Positions 50,561 through 62,349 are shown, counted from the stretch's first letter. The stretch: 64,000 bases of DNA from Hofstenia miamia (GCA_900660155.1 CABFPE010000524.1:1-64000); one strand, 5' to 3'. Numbers and translations are program-made. Notes: generated from the sequence alone by a model not told the origin.

Positions 50561-52854
50561 CAATACACCGATTCAATTTTACAATGTTCGATGTACACCA
50601 TTGGGTGCTCAAATGAAAATAGCAAACGCGTCTTTAATTTTTTGTACTGCTTTGTATATTGGGCCCCTCAATCAGAAGCTGACATTTGTGAGCATATCAA
50701 TTCCTGCATTACTAAGTATCCTTTCGGGGAGAATGACATTTTGTGCATTTTTGGAGACTTTAATGCTCATTTTTCTGACTATGGCCACGGAAGGCCCAAA
50801 GATCAGCATGCCAAGCAATTACTAATACACCTGAAGTTTTTCAAGATCCTGAGGTTTTACTCATGATTGGCTCCTCAGATCATGCTCAAGTTTTTTTGCA
50901 CACAACTGCTTTCCAATTCTATTAATGCCAAAGAATGTCCACCGCAAGCTAGCAGAATTGCTTATTCTCGTATAAACTTGCCTGCTTTGAATGATCAAAT
51001 TTCCTCTTTCGATTGGGAATTTCTCCTCAGTGCCGAATCTATCGACTCAAATTGGTCTGTTTTCAAAAATACTATATTCCAACTGCTCGAGCCTTACAAA
51101 GTCATACCTAAACGCCATCTATCTCCTTCAAATAATATTTTTGCTACCCCTTCCAACGATATCATCACTGTGTGCTAAAAGCCACTGAGAATTGATGCTG
51201 GCGACATTATTTAGCTGCACCATCAAATGAGCTTTATAAAATATTTTCTGCTGCACGGTATGCAAGAAAAAATTTTGTACGGGAAGTTATACGTGAAAAC
51301 CTGCGATCACGCATTTCCTCGACTGTTAAATCGACTAATTTGAAGAACAGGCATTCACTAACTCGGGAACTTTACAAAGGTGAACGTATTGCAGACTCAA
51401 TTCCTGATATATTACATGGTGTTAATACACTAAGTGAGCCAAATCAAAAAGCCGATCTTTTCAACCGACTCTTCGTCGATCGTTCTTCAACTTCATCTAA
51501 AAATATCCCTTGCTTGGAACTTCGTACAAATAAGCTACTTACTTCTGTGCCTATTGGAATTGAAACAGTGCGCAGTTCCTTAGAAGCTCTTGATGTATCG
51601 AAATCGACAGGTCCTGACGGTATTAGAAATCTTCTTCTTCGCAGATGTGCTGCTTCCATTTGTGATCCTATTTTCTTATTATTCCTTCAATCTCTCAAAT
51701 CCTGCCAAGTCGCACAGGAATTTAAAATCGGGGTCAAGAGCCGATCCAAAAAAGTACAGGCTGATCTCAATTACATCTAACGTGGGCAAGTTGCTAGAAA
51801 GGCTTATAAACAGATATTTGCTGGATTATTTAATGGAAAATGTCCTGGCACCGACCCTGTTTCTGCTTATCATTAATGATCTTCCGGACTGCATCCTCAA
51901 AGATTGTTTGAATGAACCTGACTCTGATGTTTTTGTGTATGCTGACAACACCATGCTGTTCTGTACTGGACAAGTTGATGATATTATATCATATCAAAAT
52001 AAACAGCTCGATATGGTCAAGGAAGAAGCAGTGACATGGGGAATGACTTTCGACGCATCAAAGACAACAGCCTTATTTTTCTCCAAAATAGCTAATGCAC
52101 CTGTGGAAGAGCTTTTTTTTGATTCTGTGCCAATTGAATTTATCGANACCTGACTCTGATGTTTTTGTGTATGCTGACAACACCATGCTGTTCTGTACTG
52201 GAAAAGTTGATGATACTATATCATATCAAAATAAACAGCTCGATATGGTCAAGGAAGAAGCAGTGACATGGGGAATGACTTTCGACGCATCAAAGACAAC
52301 AGCCTTATTTTTCTCCAAAATAGCTAATGCACCTGTGGAAGAGCTTTTTTTTGATTCTGTGCCAATTGAATTTATCGATTATCACAAACACTTGGGATTT
52401 ATTATTTCTGCTGACATGAAGTTCGACGCCAATGTTTCCTTGATTTGCCGAAATGTAGCAAAGCAGCTATTTTTACTGCGACAGGTGATCTACTATGTGT
52501 CTGTTAGAAATATCCTGCGGATACTTTACATTAAATTTGTATGACCTTATTTTGAATACGCTAGTCCAGTTTTGACTGCTCTGCCAAAAAGTCTACAAGA
52601 AAAAATGGAAAAACTTCAACGACGTGCAATCAGGATTATATTGGGTCTTCATTATTGCCATCCAGTCTCACCCGCTGAATATGCAGATTTGGATCTAGTA
52701 CTGCTACGAACTAGGCGCAACTTTGCTTGGGCCTGCATCGGATATAAACTTTGGAATTACCTGGCTCCATACTCATTACGCCCATTTAGACCCGAGGTTA
52801 GGTCTACCAGACAGACGCGTTATCCCACCTTGTCACTCCCAGGTGTCCTAAACT
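50560..52854 (+). mobile_element. 5'-truncated LINE (Jockey/CR1-like)
   Basis: The element starts inside the endonuclease: CIFGDFNAHFSDYG at about 50746 holds the Asp-Asn catalytic motif, and a G-S-S-D-H motif near 50870 holds the last catalytic His. RT follows: LDVSKSTGPDGIRN (about 51590-51630), then KKYRLISITSNVGKLLERL (about 51750). RT then jumps straight from YLMENVLAP to LFLLIINDLPDC near 51855, so the central palm with the DxxxAFD and PQG motifs is deleted. The active-site motif reads Y-A-D-N instead of YADD. HLGFIISADMKFD and the C-terminal LQRRAIRIILG complete it, with a stop at 52854. The copy is dead, and its insertion cut off the hAT relic. A 231-bp duplication inside it is described separately. 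Confidence 0.85.
51916..52378 (+). repeat. 231-bp tandem duplication around a single N
   Basis: 51916-52146 and 52148-52378 are the same sequence with two base differences (near 51972/52204 and 51985/52217), joined by one N at 52147. Both begin ACCTGACTCTGATG and end AATTTATCGA. The join looks like two overlapping contig ends that were abutted rather than merged. Confidence 0.95.
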
Positions 52855-53089
52855 AAATTGATTTGCGTCAAAATAAGTTTTGTGTGATAATTCAATTTGC
52901 AAGTTCATTACATGCTTTGCAATAAAGTGAAATAGCGTGATTTAAACAAGAAGGCTTAGTAAGCAATAAATCATCATAGATGGTTTTACAGATTAATAGG
53001 TTTTGGTGTAAAACGTGTTTGAAATAGACACTTTTAAAATTTCGCATTGAAAAATCACAGTCGGAAATAAAATTTTTGAAAATCCTGGC
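52849..53089 (+). repeat. Dispersed repeat shared with 8755-8992
   Basis: Begins AAACTAAATTGATTTGC right at the LINE stop codon and stays alignable to about 53089. It could be that LINE's 3' UTR, or a separate element whose minus strand encodes LLLTKPSCLNHAISL. The minus-strand coding look favours the second reading; the position favours the first. Confidence 0.7.
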
Positions 53090-53285
53090 AAGTTCTTTAA
53101 GAGATCAACGACATAATATGCAATAGTGAAATGTCAGACAAAACCTTCCTAACAGGGATTGATCGTAGATGTTTTCTAGATGATAAAGAAACGTCATAAT
53201 ATGTTATTTCATTTTCTCACTAATGTATTAACATAGCAAATTTCATACGCGCGAAATTGAAGATAATATTTTTCAGATTATTAAA

Positions 53286-53690
53286 TGAACCTAATTTATT
53301 CCTATGCCATCAAATACGAAGACTTCAATTAATCCAAAATGATTGTGCTCGTACAATTTTCTGATTAAAAAGCAATGATCATGTTACACCCACGATATTG
53401 TTTCTACATTGTTTGCCCATTAAAGTACGCATCACTTACGAAATTACAATTACAGTTTTTATGAGCTTACATAACTTGGCTCTAAGATATATTCATATTC
53501 GTCTTTTTTTGTACATCATGAATTTCCAATCACAGTTCTAATGACTTATCTCTTAAGAATTCCAAGAATCATCCTACCACGGAATGTTAGATCTTGTAAT
53601 AATATAATCTAAAGACATAATTACTCTGAGAAATTCAAATGTACATTAAATGCCCATTTGAATACATTTTGTAAAAATACACAAGATAAA
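53286..53690 (+). mobile_element. LINE C-terminal fragment (CR1/Jockey-like)
   Basis: Readable pieces are LQLIQNDCARTIF (about 53327), DHVTPTILFLHCLPIKVRIT (about 53380-53440) and SLHNLALRYIHI. They match the widespread post-RT C-terminal pattern of CR1/Jockey-type LINEs (QN..AR, DH.TP.L..LHWLP...RI). It ends near an (ATT)n tail. Stops and frame changes are present. Confidence 0.7.
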
Positions 53691-53694
53691 TATT

Positions 53695-53760
53695 AATATG
53701 TTATTATTAATATTAATATTTTTATTACTATTATTACTATTACTATTAATATTATTTATT
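53695..53760. repeat. (ATT)n-like microsatellite
   Basis: Imperfect TTA/ATT triplets directly after the LINE fragment, plausibly its 3' tail. Confidence 0.8.
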
Positions 53761-53779
53761 TGGCGAATATCTTCTTTTA

Positions 53780-54215
53780 GAATTTAATCAATGTGTTATT
53801 GACAATCAATTTCCTGATATTTCACCACTATACAAAAAAGGCGACCCATTAGATCCCAATAATTATCATTACAAGAAATTTAAACAGCGCCAAATAACTA
53901 GTGAAAATGCAGCATAGATTATACACTATGCTTAACTGTAAGTGAAAGAGGTTTTTTAAAAATTTATACATCTTAAAATTAATAGATTAACTAGCTCATC
54001 ATCAATTGTTTAAATGTGATTGGTTTACTCTGCAATGCAAAAAAAATTTTGTTCGTAACCATAGTTCCTCATGTGTCAAAATTTTGGAAAAAATTTTATC
54101 CCATATGTCAATTTATAAAGGGAAAAATGAAGTAGATGCAATTGAATTTAATTTCATGAAAATGCCAAATACCAGATGTTCAATTACATCATTAATTCTA
54201 ATTGGTTGTTGCTAA
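53780..54215 (+). mobile_element. Small LINE reverse-transcriptase scraps
   Basis: DISPLYKKGDPLDPNNY (about 53817-53870) matches the 'YKKGDP..PNNYRPI' start of RT. Further on, VKILEKILSHMSIY with EFNFMK (about 54075-54165) resembles the next RT block (KI.EKI...Q.GFR). Both are short and decayed. Confidence 0.5.
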
Positions 54216-54565
54216 TACTATAAAATAATGTAAAGATCTTATCTGTAGCATTTGAATTTCTTGAGTCAATTGTGCATTTAATGAATTTAAGAGTTAAGTT
54301 GTGTGAACAAGGGAAATACCTTAAATTATTGATTATTGAAGAGGATCAAGACAGTTTTTTTCGGCAATTTGTATAATAGACGCTCAGCTAAATTCATCTG
54401 CAAGTTTTATCAATATTTGATTTTTAAATGCTGGAGGCCCAAAAACGCATTTAAGAAAAAAGACAATATTAATTTCAAGAAGTATGCTTTATTATCACAT
54501 AATTGATTACGTCATTTTGTTTTGCTGTTAGAGGGCTACAACAATTTGTGCTATAATTTCTTGTA

Positions 54566-55310
54566 ATGCGTCCTATTAGTATTACTCATCCGTTTCCTAA
54601 AATATTTGAAAAAATTCTTGCAACGCAAATGTATAAATTTATTAAGGAGAATCGCATTTTAGAAGAAAATCAATACGGATTCAGGCCAAACTTCAGCACA
54701 ACTATAACGCAATTTCGTCACTTACCGAAAAAACAAAATCTAATTTAAATAAAAAATTGTCAACAGCGGTTGCATTTCTCGAATGAGTAAGTCCTTTAAT
54801 TCAATGAATTTTGAAATTTTACAGTCAAAATTGCTCAATCAAAGTTTTAGCAAAACAGCGACTAAATTTATTCTTAGTTTTTTAAGTAATCGTAAGCAAA
54901 GAGTAAAAATGGATAGAATCTATTCAAACTATGTCACAACGAATTTAGGCGTTCCCCAAGCAACTATACTAGGACCAATATTGTTTTCTCTTTATGTGAA
55001 TGATATTTCCGAAACAATTTCTAATAGAACTATATATCAATATGCCGATGATACATGTGTACTAAGAGCAGCTCAAAATCCTTATGCAGCGACCAGACAA
55101 TTAACCTAAGACATCGAAGACCTAATTGTATATTTTGATATAAATAAATTGAAAATTAATGCAGATAAGACACAATTTATCATCTTTTCACCGAAGGATC
55201 ATAAAAAATTTCCGAAAAAATTAATATTGCGATATGTGAAAATGAAATTAAGCAAAGCAATTCTGTTAATTATCTAGTAGTAGTGATCGACAAAGAAATG
55301 AAATTTAATG
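54566..55310 (+). mobile_element. LINE reverse-transcriptase fragment
   Basis: 54566-54748 encodes RPISITHPFPKIFEKILATQ and QYGFRPNFST. After a short frame break, 54783-55109 encodes MSKSFNSMNFEILQSKLLN (replacing the usual D-L-S-K-A-F-D), then GVPQATILGPILFSLYVND, where the invariant PQG glycine has become Ala. An intact QYADDT active site follows. Thumb-region traces (KLKINADKTQFIIF, about 55147-55190) follow. Neither end of the element is present. It is closer to Jockey/RTE-type RTs than to the minus-strand LINE at 58-61.7 kb. Confidence 0.85.
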
Positions 55311-55324
55311 AATTCCTTTCCATA

Positions 55325-55450
55325 AAATTATGCTTCTTACTTACTGCTCCTAGTGCTCCTACAACTACCGGGACTACTTTAACCTTTTTCAATTTCCACA
55401 GCCTTTCTATTTCCTCTGCCAACTCCCTGCATTTTCCAGACGACCACGAC
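55325..55450 (-). mobile_element. Possible LINE tail fragment, minus strand
   Basis: The minus strand reads CRELAEEIERLWKLKKVKV then PVVVGALGAVSK. I recall this 'LW..K...VPVVVGALG' pattern from the C-terminal part of retroelement-like proteins in invertebrates. Short and without ends. Confidence 0.45.
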
Positions 55451-56431
55451 TGATTAGATTGATGTGCTTAGTAATTGAAGGTTTTAAAGGAACAGAATCT
55501 AGATTCTCTTCTTGAGTTATGAAACCACAGACAGGCAATTGCCCTCCACGATAACGCAAAGAAAGCTTTATAACAATTTCATCTATAAGCAAAAGACTAG
55601 CGCGATCAGACTGAAGTTTTCTTTTGAACATTTCTTTATACACAAATTCAGTTCCTCAAGGAACCTTTTCCTAAAAGACTTCCAATTAATGAATAATGTA
55701 GGCATTGATAAAATCACAAATTTCGTCACTCAAAGTGTTTTGGGCACTTGCTGAAACAATTTTATTCTCAATTGTACGGCCACTATGACTTGTGCTCGGC
55801 CTAAATATAAATATTTGGAGATATACATTGGGTATGCACAAAATAAATTTGTTTGAACGTACAAAGCTAACAAAGAGATTCACCTACAAATATACATTGT
55901 TTATAAGTTGTAATTCACAACGTAATGTAAGCAAAATGAAAACGTTTCAAATCTTTCTTAAAGAATTTGGAGAAATTTTGATTGCTTTAAGATATTTAGT
56001 TTGGTTGACTAAACAAAAATGCGCTTATTTATTACACAAAAGGCAAATGAATTTAAAACTCACTTGAATTTTAATACAATATATATATATAGTGCTATAA
56101 CTAGATGTAGATAATAAATATGTAGAAGTCTGTTACCTGAAATTGAAAGGCTGCACACTGACATCAACTGCCGAGGGTGGTTCTGCTAGTACTTTTCGTA
56201 CTCCAACAATTTTTACAGGGAATTTGATTCGCCAATGCTAATACAAGCTCCCATATTGCCAGTTAATTTCGATGAACAAATAGGGTTAGTCAAAGCGTTA
56301 ATTCAATGTTCCCTTTATGTAAATTAGAAGGAAATCCAAATACTGTTAATCTATCTTCTTTTCTAATTTTGTCATAATTTGTATGGCAATCGAAAACACT
56401 GCATTTTCTAACGATTACTCTGTATAACTTA
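55451..56431. other. No supported gene
   Basis: Frames of 65-91 codons are open on both strands (for example 55792-56067, +) but have no family motif and overlap each other. Confidence 0.4.
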
Positions 56432-56435
56432 TTAA

Positions 56436-57634
56436 GTAGCGTGCACACTTACAATTTTGCTCGCAACCTATCTTGATTTAATGAGGCGCACAAGAAAAGT
56501 TGTAAGTTTGTACGCGCATTCCAACTTTGTTGTGAACTTTTAATTCAATAATCTATTTCTGAGGAGTGCACAATTTAAATTTTGTAACAAACTACTTGCC
56601 TTTAATAAAAATATAATTACAAATGAAGAAAATTATTAATTAACAGATGATATAATTATTATACTATAATAACAATTTTAAAATTATTGTTATTAATTTT
56701 CTAAAATATTTTTACTTTTGCATCCCATAATCTTCCTGTGTTTCAATAATTGTAGTATTCATTCATTCTTGTATGCAGGGTTTGGCGCACTCGCACAACG
56801 TACCCTCTGACGCATAGTTTTAATTACTCATTGTTTACTTTTCGAATATAATGAGAATCAGGGGTACCGTTTATGGTATGGCCATATATGGTAAGGCGAA
56901 ATTTTTTAGCAGCCCATAATGGCCATATTTTAACTTTCGTCCATATGTTATGGCCATTACGCATTATTTAAAATATGGTGAATGATGGTGACGAAATATA
57001 CGTAGAACACATGTGGTAATACGTAATGCCAATTAAATGTAGTGATTTCTAATATTTAATAACATAAATAACAATTTGCAAGCTACAATTAAAAGACAAC
57101 CATTTTTCTGTAATATCAAATTGTAATGATATCACAAGGAAAAGCAATTCGTTATCATTCTATATCATCAGCATATTCAATTTTGAAACATATCTCACTT
57201 CAAATTTCAATCAAAGTTTTTAAACATCAAAATTTCTTTAGTTTAAATTTTCAAATAGTAATAACTTGCTAATAACATACAATTAATGTGGTTTAGACAA
57301 ATATTAATCGATTTTTTACAATCGTTTATACTGCAAATGTTATAAAAAGCACAAGGTGCTTTCAAAACTATGTCTTTTTCCTTCAGACTGCTTCATTGTA
57401 TGGGTTGTAATGTAATTTACTGATAAATTTAATTAATAAAAATTGCAATACATATAATTCAACTAAAAAGTTGTGCGCAAAGTTGTAAGTGTGTACGCAA
57501 AATATTTTTGTTGTGAACTTTATAATCCCCGAAAAGTTGCGCGCAAAGTTGGAAATGTGTACGCAAAATATTTTTGTTGTGAACTTTATAATTACCCAAA
57601 AAGTTGTGCGCAAAGTTGTAGGTGTGCACGCTAC
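56436..57634. mobile_element. 1.2-kb non-autonomous element with TIRs and TTAA target sites
   Basis: The left end GTAGCGTGCACACTTACAA and the reverse complement of the right end (GTAGCGTGCACACCTACAA) match, and similarity continues for about 33 bp (28 identical). Each end is flanked by TTAA (56432-56435 and 57635-57638). Near the right end are subterminal tandem units of 66-67 bp starting at 57470, 57536 and 57603; each contains GTTGTGCGCAAAGTTG or a close variant. No transposase is encoded. TTAA targeting is the piggyBac habit, but the ends are not the usual CCC-type, so the superfamily is open. A second, partial copy is at 34051-34193. Confidence 0.85.
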
Positions 57635-57965
57635 TTAAACTTTATTTGTTTTCATTGTTTATAAGTTTTATGACAGTCACTGCATTTGTGTTGATTTGAT
57701 GACACTGTTGCGTAAAATTAAGTCCGTATTTTTATAATAACTAAGCCCGGGATTAATCTGGCCCAATCCCTGCCCGTCTGTGCTACTGCAGACCTTTTAT
57801 GGCGGTAGTGGCTGCTATTAATGGTGTAAAAAGTCTAACGAGATAAAGTAAAACGTTTTTTTGTATTCAAAGAGAAACAAAGATATATGTGTGTATGTAT
57901 GTATGTATGTTTTAATTCCTGTACATTACAACAAGTTGCAATGTAAAAAGGAATAGACAGTATTT

Positions 57966-60664
57966 TTATAGGAACCGCGGGCAAATTCCAGTTAATATAT
58001 AATTGCTAGCACTATATATGAAAGATCTTTTGAAAATTACTGCATTGTACTTGGGCATAATTAATTTCCTTCGAGCTTGCATCCTTGAAAATTGAAATTC
58101 ATTATGTAACGGATGGCTGTTGTCATCTAAAATTTTATGAGTGATTGTATCAAACCTCTTCCTGAAATTTGTGTTTATTTGATTAATGCACCAATTCTTA
58201 TCCATTTTTGTTGTTTTTCCAAGTATCTGCAAAGGTTTTCTAAGCAGCTTTCGCTGACTTCTGGAAATAGCTGGTACCCAAACCTCTGATGCATATAAGT
58301 AAATTGGACATATATATGTTTCGAAAACATATTTTGTTTTTCTACACTTAAATGAGAAAGAAAGAAATATAAGCACTTAATTTTATAATTAACCTTCTTC
58401 AGAATGCTTTGAACTTGTGTGTTCCATTTCAAGCTTTTATCAATATGCAAGCCTAAATATTTATAAGTATCAACATTTTGAATTTCACTTCCATTATCAA
58501 AGCTTACCGCAAAATTCTTGACTTCATTCAATATACCTTTGCGAATATTATGATGTGCAATTACAAGTTCAAACGTTTTCAACAAATTCATTTGCAGGTT
58601 TCGCTTTTCCGATTCGTGAATTAATAGTCTTATACTTTCCTGATACAATTGAAAATCACTTAATGCTGTATTGCTTTGAATATTCGCGATAATCCTCATG
58701 TCATCAGAATAATTAGAGATGTCGCACTTCTTACGATCTATTCGCAAGTTTTCATTTGATAACATGTTTGTTTCATCAGTAAAAAGTGTACCAGAAAGTG
58801 GACCTCCCTGAGGTACTCCTACAACAATTCTAATTTTCTCAGTGTATTCGGTTTTGTTGTAGCGTATTTGTTGAGTCCAATTCTCCATATATGATCTTAT
58901 CCATTCAGCTAACCATTTACTAGTTTTCTCTATTCTGTTAGCCAGCTTATTCTGCAATATAGTATTGAAGGCCCTGCTATAGTCAAAAAAGGTAACTCTT
59001 ACTAAAGATGTTTGTCTCCAGTTTAGTGATTTATATATATAATTCATTGTATATAGTAATGCATCTATTGTACCTCTCTTAGATTTATATGCAAATTGAT
59101 AATCATCCAAAGTATTCTGCATATTCTCAATGTATACGTCCGAAACACATCTGTCTAAAATTCGTGCTAAAATTGGTGTAACAGTGATTGGACGAAATTT
59201 CTTTAAATTGTTTTCCGCAATGGGCTCCGTGATATTCGTTTTTGGTACAGGTGTGACTATTGCTGATTTCCATTTTTCAGGGTATGTCATCGTGCTGAAA
59301 CACCTATTGAAGACTTTAGCATAAATTTTTCCTATTAGCACAGAATGATGCTTATAAAACCAAGAAGGGATCTTTGACAAACCCGGCGATGTATCGACAT
59401 TAATTTTTCCAAACAGATGTTGAAGTCTTTCTACCGAAACATTCGGAATGCCATGGGATATCCTGCAGGATCCACGACGTTCATCCTTATAACTATCCTT
59501 ATTGAATCTACTGAAAAACTCATTAAACATTTTTGCTTGATTTTCATTCACGTTTATTTTTAAATTAGTAGGTTTTGTCCTCCTTTCCACTTCCTTTTGT
59601 AGCTCTGATAAAGTTAAATTGGCAATACGATATCTCCTTAGTTGTCGCACTTTTTGGACGATAATTCTTTGGGTTCTATTTAATAGGGTTTATCTCTCTT
59701 CTTTAAGCATTTCCTTTTGATATTTATCAACTCATTTAACGAATCATCACGCATTTTAAGCGTTCTATAGTTAAACACTGGATTTTTATGCCTTGATTGA
59801 TGCATTATTTCCAAGAATTTTTGATCCAATTTTTCAACTAAGACTTCAATATTTTCCTCTTTCAATACATCATCAAAATTCGTTTCGGTCATTAGTGACA
59901 TTATTTTCTGTTGATTATAGAAATCGACACTGTTTGATTGTTTTATAATATTTGGTACTTTATAACTACAGTCAATTTTTGGAGTTAATATTAAACTTAA
60001 GTGATACATTATATTAATATTTCCAAAAGGTGTATCATATGAAATATCGTAATAGTCGGCGTTTGTGATATAAGCAACATCAAGTTGTGACAAAGAGGGT
60101 AGAAACGTATGTTTGTTTACCAGATTTTCAAAATTAAATTAATGCAAACATTCAAGACTTTTCTGATTTGCATCGCCGATCACATATATAAACGCACGTG
60201 GATATTTTGACATACATATATTAACTGAATTTACGAGGATTGATTGTGATCTCTTTTTATTACGATCCGGTGGCATGTATATGTTTACCAGAATAACAAC
60301 AGAAAATCCACCTGGAATGTAGGCAGGTCTACAAACAACAGCTAAAAGTTCAATGTCCTTTTCAGATTTTTCTATAAAAATTTTTTGGCCGATTTCCGGC
60401 CCATTTCTTTTCTATGTAGCTTATTAAACCTCCTCCTCCCGTTTTATTTGGGAAATTTTGAATAATTCTATCATTCCTAAACATGTAATAATTTTCCAAT
60501 TGAATTTGCTCATTTAAAATATGAGCCGTTAATTTTGTTTCCTGTAACAAAACTGCATTATACCCAATGAAGTTAATCATAAAATCAGTTTCAGAAAACT
60601 TTGATAGTAAACCATTAATATTATTTGAGTAAATTAAGGGAAGTGAATTCTTTTGCTTAGTCAA
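57966..60664 (-). pseudogene. LINE ORF2: APE endonuclease and reverse transcriptase
   Basis: The first segment (60664-60362) opens with the endonuclease strand YSNNINGLLSKF, then LLQETKL. A frame change near 60395 leads to ELLAVVCRPAYIPGG, VIGDANQKS (GDFN-type motif) and a MYHLSLIL stretch in the SDH position. After a stop near 60142 and a further frame change near 59660, the RT segment 59650-58175 has FRPITVTPIL, FFDYSRAFNT (catalytic Asp), VVGVPQGGPLSG and NYSDDM (active-site pair). Another frame change near 58300 gives the C-terminal YICPIYLYASEVW and LLRKPLQILG, with a stop at 57966. ORF2 is in the same frame as ORF1, separated by a single TGA, and has no ATG before the first endonuclease motif. 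Confidence 0.82.
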
Positions 60665-60667
60665 AAG

Positions 60668-61534
60668 TCAATCACTTTCCACCTGAATCCATTTTTCGCC
60701 TTCTCTACGATAAAGATGTAAATTCATAACCTTTAGGTTAGCAGCTTCAATTTTACCAGATTGAATTAATGATCTCCTTTTCCTTAAAGTCTCATTCTCT
60801 TGTTTCTGTTCAGCTTTACTAAGTCCCTTTGAAAGATATACCTTAAATTTGAAAGGATTAGAATTTTTAAGATTCGAAACATTTTTTAGTACATTCTTTG
60901 CTAATATAGGCTCCCGGAGTCTAACTAACAATGCCCGTGTTTTGTTTTTATCATACTTACCTAATCTATATATATCAGACAACTGGTCTTCATGAAAATT
61001 AATATCCAAGCTTTCTAGCAACAGGCACACATTTTTCGTTTCATCGGATGCTGTCTCCCCAATTCGTTGTTTTTCACTCTCTGGAATACCTCGTATCCGG
61101 ATTTCTGAACCATGGTTTTGCTCAAGTACTGGGCTGCTTTTAGTTTCTAACCTTGTAGTTTTTTTTACAATTTCCGAATATTTCTTAATGTCTTTTGCTG
61201 CTGATGTAACCTCTTCACTTACGTGGGAGAAATCCATCTCAACCACTGGAAAGGTTGCCGAGGTACAAGGCTCACAACACCATAACAGACTTCCACAAAT
61301 ATTTTCAGTTCCCTGTAAAATGCTTAACACAGATTTATTCAATTTTGAACAAACTGAATGAAAAACGCGTTTGCATTTTGCGCATTTAATTTTGTCAGAA
61401 TTCGACTCTACTTTTTTTTGGCATATAGTACAATTTGAAGAAAATTTTTCGTTTGTTCAGCTTGAACACATTGTATTCGAACTCAGGTTTGTAAGCGTTG
61501 CCTGCTTCTTTCCACAAGCAATACAAAAAGGCAT
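60668..61534 (-). pseudogene. LINE ORF1: PHD-like zinc finger and RNA-binding core
   Basis: The frame runs from ATG at 61534 for 288 residues to a TGA at 60670-60668. The N-terminal 90 residues have Cys-pair spacing typical of a PHD-like finger: FCIAC, CTIC, CAKC, then FHSVC and WCCEPC. The middle (about 61105-60870) has an RRM-like core as in CR1/L2 ORF1 proteins: EIRIRGIPES, LESLDINFHED, IYRLGKYDK, RALLVRLREP. The C terminus is Lys/Arg-rich and ends WIQVESD. Codon 26 (61459-61457) is TGA where copy A has TGT, so a zinc-ligand cysteine has mutated to a stop; the long frame after it is otherwise intact. ORF1 binds element RNA and chaperones retrotransposition in related LINEs. Confidence 0.8.
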
Positions 61535-61749
61535 TATGGAATATGGGTACTATATAAAAGACTTACAAGAAATTTTGTTCTTCAATCAGGTAGGGAAAAT
61601 ATGTTTCAAATAAAAGCCTTACAATGAAGTTTCACTAATCCAAATTATAAGTTGAACGTAATAGAAAATTTCTCTAATGCACAGTGTTTGCAAACAATTC
61701 ACAATACTATCGGAGCAACTGAAAACACAACCGATCACGATGAAAGCAA

Positions 61750-62349
61750 ATATATGTATATAGTAATGTGTTACAAATGGTACTCGTCATCTAATAGTAA
61801 GTGATGGTAAACTGTTAACTTACAGGGAACTGTATCCTCGCTACCTGACTAACCCACAACCCTCTTCCCAAGTTTTTAGGAGGATATTTAAGCTTTACAA
61901 AGTCCTCCGTGCTTCAGCAACCTGGTTGGTCTACTCTTCCCTCTAAGATGGTACTTAATGGGAATTTGTGTTTGAAACGTGCTTCAAAAGTTTTCCTATT
62001 ATCTTTACATCTTATGCAGAAAATTATAGGGAGCAATTTCTGATACTGGCGATTTCTTCTTATCATTATTCCTGTATATAGTTTGACAATACATGATTTA
62101 CAAGGCATGTAATTGTACCTGTTTGGTGATTCCATTTAAAATTAGAACGAGACCACCAATCTTTAATGAGGGTCATCGCTTCTCTTAAGGATTTTCTTAT
62201 TGATGCGAACCCTCCTTTTTGGTTATTCCGCTTGATCACGGCTAAGAAGGGCTAGAATTTATTAGTCTCATGGAATAACTATTGTAGAAATAATCCAATT
62301 TGTCAGAATTTGATTGATTTTTATCAGCTATTATTAACAGTTCCGAACT
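61750..62349. other. Left flank of the palindrome, no gene supported
   Basis: A 73-codon minus-strand frame at 61914-62135 has a Cys pair (MPCKSC) and basic composition and might be a repeat-derived coding scrap. I do not recognise it. Confidence 0.35.

Larger units (their letters stand above)
57880..61749 (-). mobile_element. Near full-length LINE (copy B), CR1/L2-like
   Basis: The 5' end at 61749 is fixed by shared breakpoints with copy A (1-350). The 5' UTR is about 215 bp, then ORF1 (PHD-like finger plus RRM-like core), then ORF2 (APE endonuclease and RT), ending at 57966. Next come about 55 bp of 3' UTR and a short (ATGT)n-type tail at about 57890-57910, as CR1/L2-type LINEs often have. 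Total is about 3.87 kb. It carries one in-frame stop in ORF1 and several frame breaks in ORF2, so it is dead but not very old. The clade assignment is by motif style only. Confidence 0.85.

Noticed and set aside
51916-52378. A biological tandem duplication within the LINE
   Set aside because: The N at the exact join and near-identity make an assembly overlap more likely.
57383-57664. Overlapping frames with a repeated KYFCCELYN-type pattern
   Set aside because: Produced by the 66-bp tandem units of the TTAA-flanked element, not a gene.
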